From positions 1,240,001-1,304,000 of the forward strand of contig OZ244984.1 in assembly GCA_965223125.1 (NCBI GenBank): a stretch of 64,000 nt of DNA, written 5' to 3'. Below, piece after piece: positions 9,143 through 17,399 of this stretch (its first letter is position 1; every line of letters starts with the position of its first letter). The notes beneath the pieces were generated by a model, which had not been told where the DNA came from, ran no database searches, and saw nothing but the letters and a program-made list of their open reading frames with translations. The position numbers were made by a program, and so were the translations under genes. This DNA comes from Pacificispira sp965223125. Lineage in GTDB: Bacteria; Pseudomonadota; Alphaproteobacteria; UBA8366; Aestuariispiraceae.

Positions 9143-9521
9143 AATATTCATAGAAAAGTAAATTAATTCAATTGGTTAGATTTTACGTCAGCTTGGCACA
9201 TGATGAAAACACGAACGATGTTAAACTCAGACGTCGATCCGTTGTCAGCCTTGATAACCGTCCGATCCATGATGCAAATATGAAGAAAAAGGACTGATAA
9301 TTCGATCCAGATTATCAAGCCGCAGCGTGATTTTCGGGAGTAAAAATACAGGCAACAGCATGAATTGTTATATCCGTGAATATGGAGTGCAATCGGCTCA
9401 CGGAAGAATAGACCACCGCAATTTAGGTGTCTTACGACACCAGTCGCCGTCGCACTCTGAAGTCGGATTTGGCGTATTCTGCCGACGGTCGCGTCCAGAT
9501 GTGGGTCCAGATTCTGACCCG

Positions 9522-9769
9522 TCAGATATCCAGATCCTCTCTCTCTTGAATCATAGGCTGGTCCCTGTCCGGGAAATCAATCGGGTCTTTGGCCCGTTCG
9601 TCAAAGAAGTCCTTCCAGTATTCTCCCTCCCGAGAAATCTGAAGGCCATTTCCATACCTTGATATAAGGACAGTTGTCATATCCGATGGAAAGCCATTTC
9701 CTTCGGAATCCGAATCATCTGACTGTCATTATCCTGAAAAATTGTCGTCTTCATAACGGTTTTCGACAT
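9522..9769 (-). pseudogene. vapB: VapB-type antitoxin, frameshifted
   Basis: Reading leftward from ATG 9769, MSKTVMKTTIFQDNDSQMIR with IPKEMAF is the SpoVT/AbrB-like DNA-binding half of a VapB antitoxin. The frame then hits a stop. A one-base shift within the TTTCC run restores PSDMTTV, GNGLQISREGEYWKDFFDE and a normal acidic tail ending at 9522. One base therefore appears to be missing and the gene is broken, unless this is a sequencing error. No intact vapC toxin follows at the expected place, so the pair is probably decaying cargo of element A. Confidence 0.65.
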
Positions 9770-9828
9770 ATCACACCCTCCACCGGAAAATCCGGGATCG
9801 TTTTGGTAATCAGCGTCTTTGGGTGTCA

Positions 9829-9833
9829 GCGAT
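9829..9833. repeat. Target-site duplication, left copy, element B (GCGAT)
   Basis: GCGAT directly precedes the TGTCAGATATAC terminus at 9834 and recurs at 29681-29685 directly after the other terminus. Confidence 0.92.
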
Positions 9834-9958
9834 TGTCAGATATACTTAAGAATGTCACCAGGAGCCCATTGGGTGTTAGAAATTAATAGCTAAGACTGTC
9901 CAAATGTAACATTAACGATGTCGCTGGATTGCATTTTTCACATTAACAATGTCGCTAG
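9834..9958 (+). repeat. Left end of element B with four presumed TnsB sites
   Basis: Four sites point the same way: 9842-9859 (ATACTTAAGAATGTCACC), 9886-9904 (ATAGCTAAGACTGTCC and following), 9909-9927 (ACATTAACGATGTCGCTGG) and 9940-9958 (ACATTAACAATGTCGCTAG). The common core is near TTAA-x-x-ATGTCGCT-x-G. This differs from the element A core, which agrees with the two transposases being diverged. Confidence 0.85.
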
Positions 9959-10057
9959 ATTCCAGCACTATCTTTCTAACATGCTACCTATTTTCTATTA
10001 GGAACTGCAATAAGAGCCAACATTTTCAACTTTTGATTAGTGCCGAGGTATCCCCTA

Positions 10058-10348
10058 CTAACCCTGAACAATCGGTTCGATGTTGGACACATCGATCTCT
10101 TTGGCTGCTTTTGCCATATCAAAGTTGGTTTGCATGTTAAGCCAGTAATGCGGTGTCGTGTTGCAGGCGCGTGCCAGACGCATGGCTGTGTCAGTCGAAA
10201 TCCCAGCTGTCCCTTTTAAAATTCGGTCAATCCGGGTTCGAGGAACACTCAGGTGCTTGGCAAACGCTGTTGCATCGATGCCCAAGGGCTCGAGATACAG
10301 TTCCTTCAGGACCTCTCCTGGATGCATTGGGCTTTCGAGCATGCTCAT
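10058..10348 (-). CDS. higA: HigA-family antitoxin (XRE-type), apparently without its toxin
   Basis: This 96-residue protein carries the HigA signature MHPGEVLKELYLEPLGI followed by an XRE helix-turn-helix (AFAKHLSVPRTRIDRILKG) and STDTAMRLARACNTTPHYWL. HigA binds its own promoter and neutralises the HigB ribonuclease. ATG 10348 is chosen because AGAGG sits seven bases upstream. The reading frame remains open to 10405, but that extension has no family match. No HigB-like frame is visible just upstream (10349-10530), where higB normally lies, so this looks like a solitary antitoxin or a pair that has lost its toxin. It lies beside the left end of element B. Confidence 0.8.
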   Translation of the reverse strand: MSMLESPMHPGEVLKELYLEPLGIDATAFAKHLSVPRTRIDRILKGTAGISTDTAMRLARACNTTPHYWLNMQTNFDMAKAAKEIDVSNIEPIVQG

Positions 10349-10525
10349 TGCCAACCTCTTTCTTTGGCACTTGATGATCGCAATATCAGCAAATCCTACG
10401 AACACTCTTACACAGCAAAGACTTCATTTCAGGATCGGCACTAAAATTCTTAACCTCACATCACGTTGTAACCCGTAAAGTATATTCTTTTAAGTATGTC
10501 AGGTAGGTTGCAGTGTTGTGGACAG

Positions 10526-10775
10526 TTAGTGCTTACGCACGATCCTCTTGGCATGATCTGTCATTCTGCCTACCGGGCTAATACACTGAAGTATTGTGAG
10601 GCCAAGACGGCGGACGCTGCGGGTTAGTACATTGTAGTTTAGGTGGCTGAGAAGGCGGAACAGATGGAGTGAACGGTTAAGATGGAAGCAAAAGTCGCTA
10701 ATAATTTCTGTGACTTGGTCAGCCAAACGGCCATCTGGATGACTGAAGGGTGGAAAAAGTGGCTGCGATAGATTG
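10526..10775 (-). pseudogene. Possible degenerate IS6-family transposase remnant
   Basis: Read leftward, FHPSVIQMAVWL (around 10720-10755) resembles the start of IS6/IS26-type transposases. After a frame change, weakly similar residues follow (FHLNRSL, then VRRLGLTI). No catalytic residues are visible and the frame is interrupted. The call is tentative. The rest of the 10349-10830 gap shows nothing else recognisable. Confidence 0.3.
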
Positions 10776-10830
10776 ACCTTTGTATCTCAATTCTGCACCA
10801 CAACTCACCGGTTAACGTGACATCGCCATC

Positions 10831-11802
10831 CTAACCACAATTCAATCGAGTTTGCTTTGCCAAAGCCTCAATTGTGGCTTTGTAACACAACGTGGGTTTT
10901 TCAAATTGAAGGAAATGTGTTGTCCCGGGGATACTACAATAGGGTAAGCATGCTTCTTCAGCCACGGCCCGGCAGATACTGGCTGGGGGCAGTTGATTTT
11001 CCATATTAGGATCGGCACCGATAATAGTTATTGGGGTTTCTTCTAGTGGTCGACAGAGCGCAGTCCAAACTGACAGATCATTATTCGTCTGGTAAATATA
11101 GGCTTCGAATTCACGCGGGCAACAAAGCTCCCAAGAACCGGCCTGTGTGTTCTGTCGCAGCGTTGCCTCGGCCAACTGTTCGGCCACACCTGGCATCCAG
11201 CCCTGAAATTCCGGTCGTCGCTTAAACTGTTGGGCCAGAAGTGCTGGATTGTCATAGCGCGGCGGCCGTCGGCTGGCGCGCCGGACCATATCGTGCATAT
11301 GCGCGTCTTCGACCGGCTGCAGCGGATGACTGTGGCGCGGATAGATCGGCGGGTCGAATAGGATCAGGCCTTCCCATCGTCCCCGATAATGGTCCGCATG
11401 TTTCACGGCGGTCACGGCCGACAGCGAGTGAAATACTCCCACAACTGGCTTGCCGCCAAATTGCTCGTCGATAGCGTCCAGGATCTCCTCCATGTCGATC
11501 ACAAAACGATTCCATCGATGACCAGCTGCTTCGTGCAGCGGGTTTTGCCCGTGATTGCGCATGTCGAACAACACAACATCGTACCTGTTTAGGAACTGGC
11601 GCCAGAATAAGGCATACGCCTCAATCGCCAAGCCGTTTCCATGAGACATTACAAGTCGCGGTCCAGCGGGATTGCCGTACCTCCGCAGCCAGATTACCGC
11701 TCCATCAGACATCACTGCCTTATGCACCGCTGAAGGCGGTACAACGCTTTTCGAGCGAAGGTCGTCCTGGGGATCAGCGTTTTGCGGGCAGGAATTTATC
11801 AT
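10831..11802 (-). CDS. Alpha/beta hydrolase of the aromatic-CoA cluster
   Basis: This 323-residue protein has an alpha/beta-hydrolase fold. It shows the oxyanion-hole region SHGNGLAIEAY, the FDMRNHGQNP strand, a nucleophile elbow VFHSLSAVTA (Ser in place of the usual Gly after the nucleophile) and the late His in GTTHFLQFE. It overlaps the 3' end of the reductase gene by 29 bases and is the last gene of the leftward operon. Its likely role is hydrolysis of a ring-opened or CoA-thioester intermediate. That is inferred from context, and the substrate cannot be read from the sequence. Confidence 0.8.
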   Translation of the reverse strand: MINSCPQNADPQDDLRSKSVVPPSAVHKAVMSDGAVIWLRRYGNPAGPRLVMSHGNGLAIEAYALFWRQFLNRYDVVLFDMRNHGQNPLHEAAGHRWNRFVIDMEEILDAIDEQFGGKPVVGVFHSLSAVTAVKHADHYRGRWEGLILFDPPIYPRHSHPLQPVEDAHMHDMVRRASRRPPRYDNPALLAQQFKRRPEFQGWMPGVAEQLAEATLRQNTQAGSWELCCPREFEAYIYQTNNDLSVWTALCRPLEETPITIIGADPNMENQLPPASICRAVAEEACLPYCSIPGTTHFLQFEKPTLCYKATIEALAKQTRLNCG

Positions 11803-12790
11803 AAAATATATCTTCTTTTTCTATCCCTTTGGTGAGTAGAATGTCGATCGCGGCGTCGATCATCGGCGGAGGTCCACAGAGATAAGCCTCGGCTCCGAAC
11901 ACCTCGCTACCGAGTTCGCTGTCGAGTAGGTCCGTTACATTGCCCCGAAAGGCGTCAACACCAGTTTCGATCGGCTCGTCCGATAGAGCCGGAAAGAACT
12001 TGAAATACGGAAGTGTCGACCGCCAACGGTCCGCGTCGTCGGTGCAATAAAGCGAATCCGAAGTACGGGCACCATAGAACAATCGGACGGGGCGGGTGTC
12101 TTTTCGACTGACTGCGGCATCCAAGATGGAGCGGATTGGCGCGAAACCAGTTCCTCCAGCCACGAAGATGGCCGGTCTGTGCGGATTGTCGCTTATCTTA
12201 AAATGGCCGAATGGACCGGTAATCTCCAAGAAATCGCCAACCCGAAGAACATCGCTCACAAAATTGCTAGCGATGCCATCTGGATGAAGCCGAATATGAA
12301 ACCGAAGCATCTCGCTGTCTGGCGCGCTAGCTGCCGAAAAAGACCGCTTCACTCCATTGGTTCGGATCGTCCAGTCAAAGTATTGGCCCGGCTGAAATGA
12401 AATTGGAGACGGCGGCAATACCGCCACCTCCAGAATTTCGCGACCGTGCCAAGTTATCTCCTCAACTAAGGTATTAATGGTTTCGATGGCCGTGACGTTC
12501 TTATTGCTTTTCAGTGGCACGTCGAGTTCCAAGTTTGAGCGCGGGAAACACATGCAGGTCAGGATGTCGCCCTGTTGCCGATCCACATCGTTGAATATGG
12601 CCGGATCGGCGCCTGGGATTTCCTCGATTGAACCCGACATCAGCCGGGCGCGACATTCTCCGCATTCACCTGAGCGGCAGTTGTAAGGCACAGGCGCGCC
12701 AGTTGAGATGCACGCATCAAGAATAGTGGTGCTGGCGTCGCAGGAAGCGACGACATCGCTTCCCATGAAAGAAACGGAGAATGCGCTCAC
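11774..12790 (-). CDS. 2Fe-2S/FAD oxidoreductase, electron donor to the di-iron oxygenase
   Basis: This 338-residue protein has an N-terminal plant-type ferredoxin domain with the Cys motif YNCRSGECGEC (about residues 34-44) and a fourth Cys near residue 77 (LTCMC). An FAD domain (RSFSAASAP) and an NAD(P)-binding domain (VAGGTGFAPIRSIL, LCGPPPMIDA) follow. This order is that of phenol-hydroxylase or benzoate-1,2-dioxygenase reductases. PaaE and BoxA fill similar roles, but PaaE carries its ferredoxin domain at the C-terminus. It lies directly downstream of the di-iron oxygenase gene and presumably passes NAD(P)H electrons to it. Confidence 0.88.
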   Translation of the reverse strand: MSAFSVSFMGSDVVASCDASTTILDACISTGAPVPYNCRSGECGECRARLMSGSIEEIPGADPAIFNDVDRQQGDILTCMCFPRSNLELDVPLKSNKNVTAIETINTLVEEITWHGREILEVAVLPPSPISFQPGQYFDWTIRTNGVKRSFSAASAPDSEMLRFHIRLHPDGIASNFVSDVLRVGDFLEITGPFGHFKISDNPHRPAIFVAGGTGFAPIRSILDAAVSRKDTRPVRLFYGARTSDSLYCTDDADRWRSTLPYFKFFPALSDEPIETGVDAFRGNVTDLLDSELGSEVFGAEAYLCGPPPMIDAAIDILLTKGIEKEDIFYDKFLPAKR

Positions 12791-12807
12791 AATCTGATAC
12801 CCCCTGT

Positions 12808-13569
12808 TTAGGCCGCCGCCGTTTCCTGGCGGTTATCGGCGGCCTCCAGGAAAGCGTCGAAGGAATCCGGGATGTCTGTGCCCCAGTCTTTGGTTATAAA
12901 AGCCCGTACTTGATCATAATAGGCCTGCTTCATTTCTCGGTTTGTCTGGGTTTTGATACCCCAGTAACGCAAACGGTCGTTGGTCGCCGACTGATCCGAA
13001 CCAAAAGAGGCAATAGCAACCGGCAGCCATTTCCATACTGTGTGCCGGACAATCTTGGCCCCCTCTTCGCCCCTGGTCAGAAACTCCTTTATTCCGTCCA
13101 TACCGAAACCGACATGGCCGTATTCCTCATTCAAGGTTTTTTGACTGGCTTCTCGGAATGGCTGATACGGGGATTTAATGAAGTGTCGAAACTGATGCGC
13201 GGCAGCCCGGTCGACCAGTGCCAAGAAGGCCATCTGATCCGCCCAAGTATCGATCGACGTATCGAAGGTAGTAAGGTGTGCTTTTTCCGCGCATACTTCG
13301 CGCCAATCCAAACCTAGTTCGTCGAGAAGTTCGCGATAGCGGATGTGATGGCCGTATTCCTCCATCACCGTTTTTGCCATGCGCATTTTGTTGTTTGGAT
13401 CCGGCGCACGGAGGATGCTTTCCTCAAACTTGTCCGCGCCGACTTCCTCGCTGACCACATGGATCGCAATCAAGTTGAGTTGCAATTCCTGAAATTCTTG
13501 ATCCTGGGATAGAAATTTGTCCAGAGTCACATTACCAATACCGGCTTCTCCAAAAACTTGATTTTGCAT
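12808..13569 (-). CDS. PaaA/PaaC-like di-iron oxygenase
   Basis: This 253-residue ferritin-like protein shows two Glu/His pairs typical of carboxylate-bridged di-iron enzymes: VSEEVGADKFEE with MEEYGHHIRYRELL, and later NEEYGHVGFGMDGI. The family includes the phenylacetyl-CoA epoxidase subunits, where PaaA is larger (above 300 residues) and needs PaaB, PaaC and PaaD. No partner subunit is encoded here, so it may act alone or as a homo-oligomer. A strong GGAGA ribosome site precedes ATG 13569. Its neighbours (CoA ligase, reductase, aldehyde dehydrogenase, MaoC, thiolase) suggest that it oxygenates an aromatic acyl-CoA. Confidence 0.85.
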   Translation of the reverse strand: MQNQVFGEAGIGNVTLDKFLSQDQEFQELQLNLIAIHVVSEEVGADKFEESILRAPDPNNKMRMAKTVMEEYGHHIRYRELLDELGLDWREVCAEKAHLTTFDTSIDTWADQMAFLALVDRAAAHQFRHFIKSPYQPFREASQKTLNEEYGHVGFGMDGIKEFLTRGEEGAKIVRHTVWKWLPVAIASFGSDQSATNDRLRYWGIKTQTNREMKQAYYDQVRAFITKDWGTDIPDSFDAFLEAADNRQETAAA

Positions 13570-13599
13570 GATACGTCTCCTTCTTTCAGTACAATTTGG

Positions 13600-15072
13600 T
13601 TAATAGAAAGTGCGGTGCTTCCTACTGTTGTCGATGATCACGTTCTTCACCTGGGTAAAGGCGAGTAGGGTTTCGAAAGAATCCTCGCGTCCGAATCCGC
13701 TGGCCTTTGTCCCGCCAAATGCGGCACCGGAGGGGAATAGATTGTAGCAGTTCACCCAAACCCGGCCCGCCTCCACCGCCTGCGCCGTCCGGTGTGCTGT
13801 TCCGAGATTCTCGGTCCAGATACCGGCCGCGAGGCCGTAGTCAAGATGATTGACGAGGCCGAGCATTTCTTCCTCCTCGTCCCACACATGGGTTGTGGCA
13901 ACCGGACCGAAGATTTCGCGTGTGGCGAGGGTCGAAGCGTTATCAGTTTCCCCGAAAAGGGTCGGCTGAACGAACAGGCCGTTCGGATAGCCCGATATGT
14001 CCTGCACCGCTCCGCCCGTCAAAACTTCCGTCCCTTCAAGACGCCCCTTTTCAATAGCAGCGAGGATGCGGTCCAGATGTTCGCGGTACACGATGCAGCC
14101 CACATTGGTGGTTTTCTCGTATGGATCGCCGCAGCGCAGCATCGGAACAAGCGCCAATACTTTCTTCAACAGAGCGTCCTTAACCGAGCGGTGGACGAAG
14201 ATTCTCGACCCGGAGGTGCAAACCTGCCCCTGATTGAGGAACGCGCCAAGCAGGACTCCCTGCGCTGCATTGTCCAAATCGGCATCGGGGAAGACGATCT
14301 GCGCATTCTTGCCGCCGAGTTCAAGCGTGACCTGCTTGGTGGACACTGCCGCCGCAGCCATCACCCGGCGGCCGGTTTCGACCGAGCCTGTAATCGTGAT
14401 CTTACGAATGTCCGGGTGGTTAACAAGCGCGTCACCTGTTGTTCTTCCCGGCCCGGTAACAACATTTACCAGGCCAGCCGGCAACACCTCGCCCAGCAAT
14501 CGTGCCAATTCCAGCGTGGACAGCGGCGTATGTTCGGCGGGTTTGTAGACGACGGCGTTTCCCGCCGCGAGGGCCGGCGCGATCTTGCCGAGGAACATGT
14601 TGAGCGGAAAATTCCAAGCGCCGATAATGCCGATGACGCCGAGCGGTTCGCGCATGTTCATACTCAACACATCGCTGGAAACCTGCTGCAGATTGCCCTC
14701 TAAGACACGGATTGCCCCTGCGTAGTAACGAAGACGGTCGACGGCCGTTCGCACATTTGCCAAACTCTCACGCCAGGGCTTGCCCGTGTTCTGCGTCTCA
14801 AGCCAAGCGAAACGCTCCGCTTCCTCAAGGATACGGTCAGCAGCCTGCATCAGCGCAGCCTGCCGCTTGCGAGGGCCGCTCATGAACCAATTTGGCCAGG
14901 CCGCCTTTCCGGACATCACAGCGGCGGAGACATCGAATTCGTTCGCCTCGCTGACGCGACAGATCTTTTCCCCTGTAAGTGGGCTGAGTATCTCGCGCGT
15001 TTCACCGGAGGCGGACGTTTGCCAGTCGCCACCAATATACAATTGATAGGTATCTTGAATGGGAAACTTCAT
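13600..15072 (-). CDS. NAD(P)-dependent aldehyde dehydrogenase
   Basis: This 490-residue member of the aldehyde dehydrogenase superfamily has ITGSVETGRRVM (cofactor-binding), VTLELGGKNAQIVFPDADL (general-base Glu) and NQGQVCTSGSRIFVH (nucleophilic Cys). ATG 15072 is favoured over a TTG two codons earlier. The gene begins 15 bases after thiolase in the same leftward operon. In the phenylacetate and box pathways an aldehyde dehydrogenase oxidises the aldehyde released on ring opening. By analogy this enzyme probably does the same. The PaaZ role is split here between this protein and the two MaoC proteins. Confidence 0.88.
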   Translation of the reverse strand: MKFPIQDTYQLYIGGDWQTSASGETREILSPLTGEKICRVSEANEFDVSAAVMSGKAAWPNWFMSGPRKRQAALMQAADRILEEAERFAWLETQNTGKPWRESLANVRTAVDRLRYYAGAIRVLEGNLQQVSSDVLSMNMREPLGVIGIIGAWNFPLNMFLGKIAPALAAGNAVVYKPAEHTPLSTLELARLLGEVLPAGLVNVVTGPGRTTGDALVNHPDIRKITITGSVETGRRVMAAAAVSTKQVTLELGGKNAQIVFPDADLDNAAQGVLLGAFLNQGQVCTSGSRIFVHRSVKDALLKKVLALVPMLRCGDPYEKTTNVGCIVYREHLDRILAAIEKGRLEGTEVLTGGAVQDISGYPNGLFVQPTLFGETDNASTLATREIFGPVATTHVWDEEEEMLGLVNHLDYGLAAGIWTENLGTAHRTAQAVEAGRVWVNCYNLFPSGAAFGGTKASGFGREDSFETLLAFTQVKNVIIDNSRKHRTFY

Positions 15073-15086
15073 TTCCAACCCCTAAG

Positions 15087-16301
15087 TTAAATCTTTTCCA
15101 ACAAATGAACCGTCGACACCGCCGAATCCGGTCCAAGCAGTCCGCCCGCCATCTGGGCCAAACCGATCCGCGCCCTATGGACCTGTCGCTTTCCGGCCTG
15201 CATCAACAACTGTTCGGAAATCTCAACAATCTGCGCAACCCCGGTTGCGCCGACCGGATGCCCGCGTGCGGTAAGCCCGCCGCTGACATTCACCGGTAGA
15301 CGTCCACCGAGCGTCGTTTCACCCTGTTCAACAAGATCAATCGCCTCGCCTCGACCGCATAAGCCGAGTTCCTCGATATCAAAGAATTCCTGCGGCGCGG
15401 TCGGGTCATGTACTTCGGCGAGAGACACATCTTTGGGATTGATGCCGGCTTGCTCGAACGCGAGCTTGGCGGCCCGCGCCGTCGCGCTGCCAACCGCATC
15501 GGGGTTCGGCACGGCCGATGTCACTGCGGAGGCCGAAATTCGCACACCGCCATAACCGCGCCGGCGATACAACCGGTCCGATACCAGAACTACCGCCGCC
15601 GCACCGTCCACCAAGCCGCCACACATCGCCCGCGTCAGCGGTTCCAGAACGACCTGATCGGCCAGGATAACTTCCCAAGACATCGGCTCGCGCACCGCGG
15701 CCTTTTCGTTGAGCGAAGCATGGAACCGGTTTTTAGATGCGCAGAGCGCGAAGTGACGCGGCGTCGCACCGAAAGTTTCCATATAGTCCTGCGCCCGCTT
15801 CACATTGACGTCGATAAAGACTGACCGTCCCTCCGATCCAGGCTTATGATCGGTTGCCGTCGCTAGGGTCGTGAAGGGCAGGCGCCGATCCTCGTGTATC
15901 AGCTTCTCCGCCCCAAGCACGAGTACGCAATCGTACTGACCGTGGGCTATGGCGCTCCAGGCCAAATGCACCGCATCCGATCCACTGGAACAGGCGTTCT
16001 TAACCGTGTGCACCGGGACGCCGTTCAGCGGAAGATCGCGCATAAGAACTTGGCCCAGTATCGACTCTTGACCTGTCAATGCACCACCGAAGGCGTTGCC
16101 GACAAAGACGGCCTGAATGTCGTCAAAGTCGTACCCGCTAGAGGCGATCGCATCACGAACCACAGGCCTGGCGATCATGCCGAGGGACTGCGTCGACTTC
16201 CGTCCGAAAGGACCGACACACCCCCCCGCCACCATGACGGGCACGACCGCCGAAGCTGTTGCGAACGCATTTCTGTCGATACTGGTCGTTGTTTCGCTCA
16301 T
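15087..16301 (-). CDS. Thiolase (acyl-CoA C-acetyltransferase family)
   Basis: This 404-residue thiolase-fold protein carries the nucleophile region NACSSGSDAVHLAW, EVHDPTAPQEF where classical thiolases have NEAFA (as in SCP2/SCPx-type enzymes), and GGLTARGHPVGATG near the C-terminus. The start ATG overlaps the stop of the upstream MaoC gene (ATGA at 16298-16301), which is why I reject the longer frame starting at 16364. Its expected role is the final thiolytic cleavage of the beta-ketoacyl-CoA formed after ring opening. Confidence 0.88.
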   Translation of the reverse strand: MSETTTSIDRNAFATASAVVPVMVAGGCVGPFGRKSTQSLGMIARPVVRDAIASSGYDFDDIQAVFVGNAFGGALTGQESILGQVLMRDLPLNGVPVHTVKNACSSGSDAVHLAWSAIAHGQYDCVLVLGAEKLIHEDRRLPFTTLATATDHKPGSEGRSVFIDVNVKRAQDYMETFGATPRHFALCASKNRFHASLNEKAAVREPMSWEVILADQVVLEPLTRAMCGGLVDGAAAVVLVSDRLYRRRGYGGVRISASAVTSAVPNPDAVGSATARAAKLAFEQAGINPKDVSLAEVHDPTAPQEFFDIEELGLCGRGEAIDLVEQGETTLGGRLPVNVSGGLTARGHPVGATGVAQIVEISEQLLMQAGKRQVHRARIGLAQMAGGLLGPDSAVSTVHLLEKI

Positions 16302-16681
16302 TTCCATGTCGCGGTACCGACTGCCGTTACTGTGCCGTCGTCCTTTACTGCCGCGAGGGTGCATGTCACCAGACCGTCCGATGCAACGGAATCCACTTTA
16401 GCAGTCAGATGAAGATCCTCCTCCGGGAAAACTGGAGCCTTGAACGTAATGTCCAGGCTATTCAGGGGACCTGCCCGCCTCGTCAGGAGGCGCGCGAAAT
16501 GCGCGGTGGTCATAGGTCCCTGTTGCAGTACATCTGGAAATCCCGCCGATTCCGCAAAAGCCTTGTCGGTGTGAATGGGGTTTGGGTCTTCCGTACCTTG
16601 CGAAAACAACGCGATCCGGTCGCGGGTCGCACCTTGAACGACAGTATCCAGAACTATGGCGCCGGTCGAAAAGCGTTCCAT
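16298..16681 (-). CDS. MaoC-type hydratase subunit (catalytic half)
   Basis: This 127-residue hot-dog protein has the hydratase motif DPNPIHTDKAFAESAGFPDV, with the Asp and His of (R)-specific enoyl-CoA hydratases, and QQGPMTTAHFARLL. It starts one base after the stop of the other hot-dog gene, and the thiolase start overlaps its end. It probably pairs with the 16683-17081 product as a heterodimeric hydratase acting on an unsaturated acyl-CoA intermediate. Confidence 0.85.
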   Translation of the reverse strand: MERFSTGAIVLDTVVQGATRDRIALFSQGTEDPNPIHTDKAFAESAGFPDVLQQGPMTTAHFARLLTRRAGPLNSLDITFKAPVFPEEDLHLTAKVDSVASDGLVTCTLAAVKDDGTVTAVGTATWK

Positions 16682-16682
16682 C

Positions 16683-17081
16683 TCATTCCCTCTCTATCAG
16701 CCGCGTGATTTCGGTCAGAACCCGCTGGCCGCGGATGTCGTCATAGGCAAACTCGATATCGGCGAACCAAACCCGTCCCGACTTGCCCTGTTTTTCAATG
16801 ATACTTTTCACGCGGGCGGTTACTTGCAGGGTTTCGTCCCATTTAACCGGGCGCACCCAGTCGTAACGCTGGCCGCCATGCAGTGCCTTCTGCCGGGGAA
16901 TATCCAGTTCCTCGAACAGATTCGCGCCGATGGACTCGCCACGCAGAAAGATCATGTAGGTGGGCGGCACGCTTTCCGGCACCCCCTCAACGCCGATACC
17001 CCGCGCGAACAGCTCCGCTAGGCGCCGGTCCGGCGCGACCGTATAGGGTGGGAACACCATCCCCTGTTTTTCGATATTCAT
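16683..17081 (-). CDS. MaoC-like hot-dog dehydratase subunit (N-terminal half type)
   Basis: This 132-residue protein resembles the N-terminal, non-catalytic hot-dog half of two-domain MaoC dehydratases (LHGGQRYDWVRPVKWDETL). It lacks the D-x-NPIH motif found in its neighbour. It is the first gene of the leftward operon, transcribed from the divergent promoter region. The pair recalls heterodimeric hydratases in which one subunit binds the acyl chain and the other catalyses. Confidence 0.8.
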   Translation of the reverse strand: MNIEKQGMVFPPYTVAPDRRLAELFARGIGVEGVPESVPPTYMIFLRGESIGANLFEELDIPRQKALHGGQRYDWVRPVKWDETLQVTARVKSIIEKQGKSGRVWFADIEFAYDDIRGQRVLTEITRLIERE

Positions 17082-17108
17082 TAGGGTCTCCTAAAGTGAG
17101 ATCTAATT

Positions 17109-17128
17109 AATTTACTATAGCGTAAATT
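17109..17128. promoter_or_regulatory. Presumed TetR operator 1
   Basis: AATTTAC-TATAGC-GTAAATT is a perfect 7-bp inverted repeat around six bases, 28 bases upstream of the first leftward gene. It shares the TTTAC-N6-GTAA core with the palindrome at 17326-17341. It is probably bound by the TetR protein encoded at 23756, which is inference. Confidence 0.6.
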
Positions 17129-17325
17129 TTGTCAATGTAAAATTCTTAAATTTATTGATCTTCACCTACCTCATAAAGGACACGCACTACAGAGCTCAGT
17201 CACTTATCGATAGTTTTTTTCGCTTATCATATTGTAATATATATTATAATCAGGAATTATTGAACAGAAGGTGTAAGAAATTCGTATCACAGATAGATCG
17301 TAGAACAACCCTCTTGACAAAGTTT

Positions 17326-17341
17326 TTTACTTATATGTAAG
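17326..17341. promoter_or_regulatory. Presumed TetR operator 2
   Basis: TTTAC-TTATAT-GTAAG repeats the architecture of the palindrome at 17109-17128. It overlaps the possible rightward promoter, 59 bases before the ligase start codon. A protein bound here would block the rightward operon. Confidence 0.55.
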
Positions 17342-17399
17342 TTTATTTAAGCGTAAAAAAATTAGAATAAGGTGATGGGAATAGGGAGGAGTTCTGATT

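Larger units (their letters stand above)
17082..17399. promoter_or_regulatory. AT-rich divergent promoter region of the catabolic island
   Basis: This 318-bp, strongly AT-rich region separates the leftward oxygenase operon from the rightward ligase/ABC operon. A TTGACA at 17314-17319 followed by TATGTA at 17334 is a possible rightward promoter, though the spacing is short. It contains two matching palindromes that are listed separately. Confidence 0.6.

Noticed and set aside
16302..16364. Longer N-terminus of the thiolase
   Set aside because: The 21 extra codons read through the MaoC gene in another frame. The ATG at 16301 overlaps the MaoC stop, as expected for coupling.
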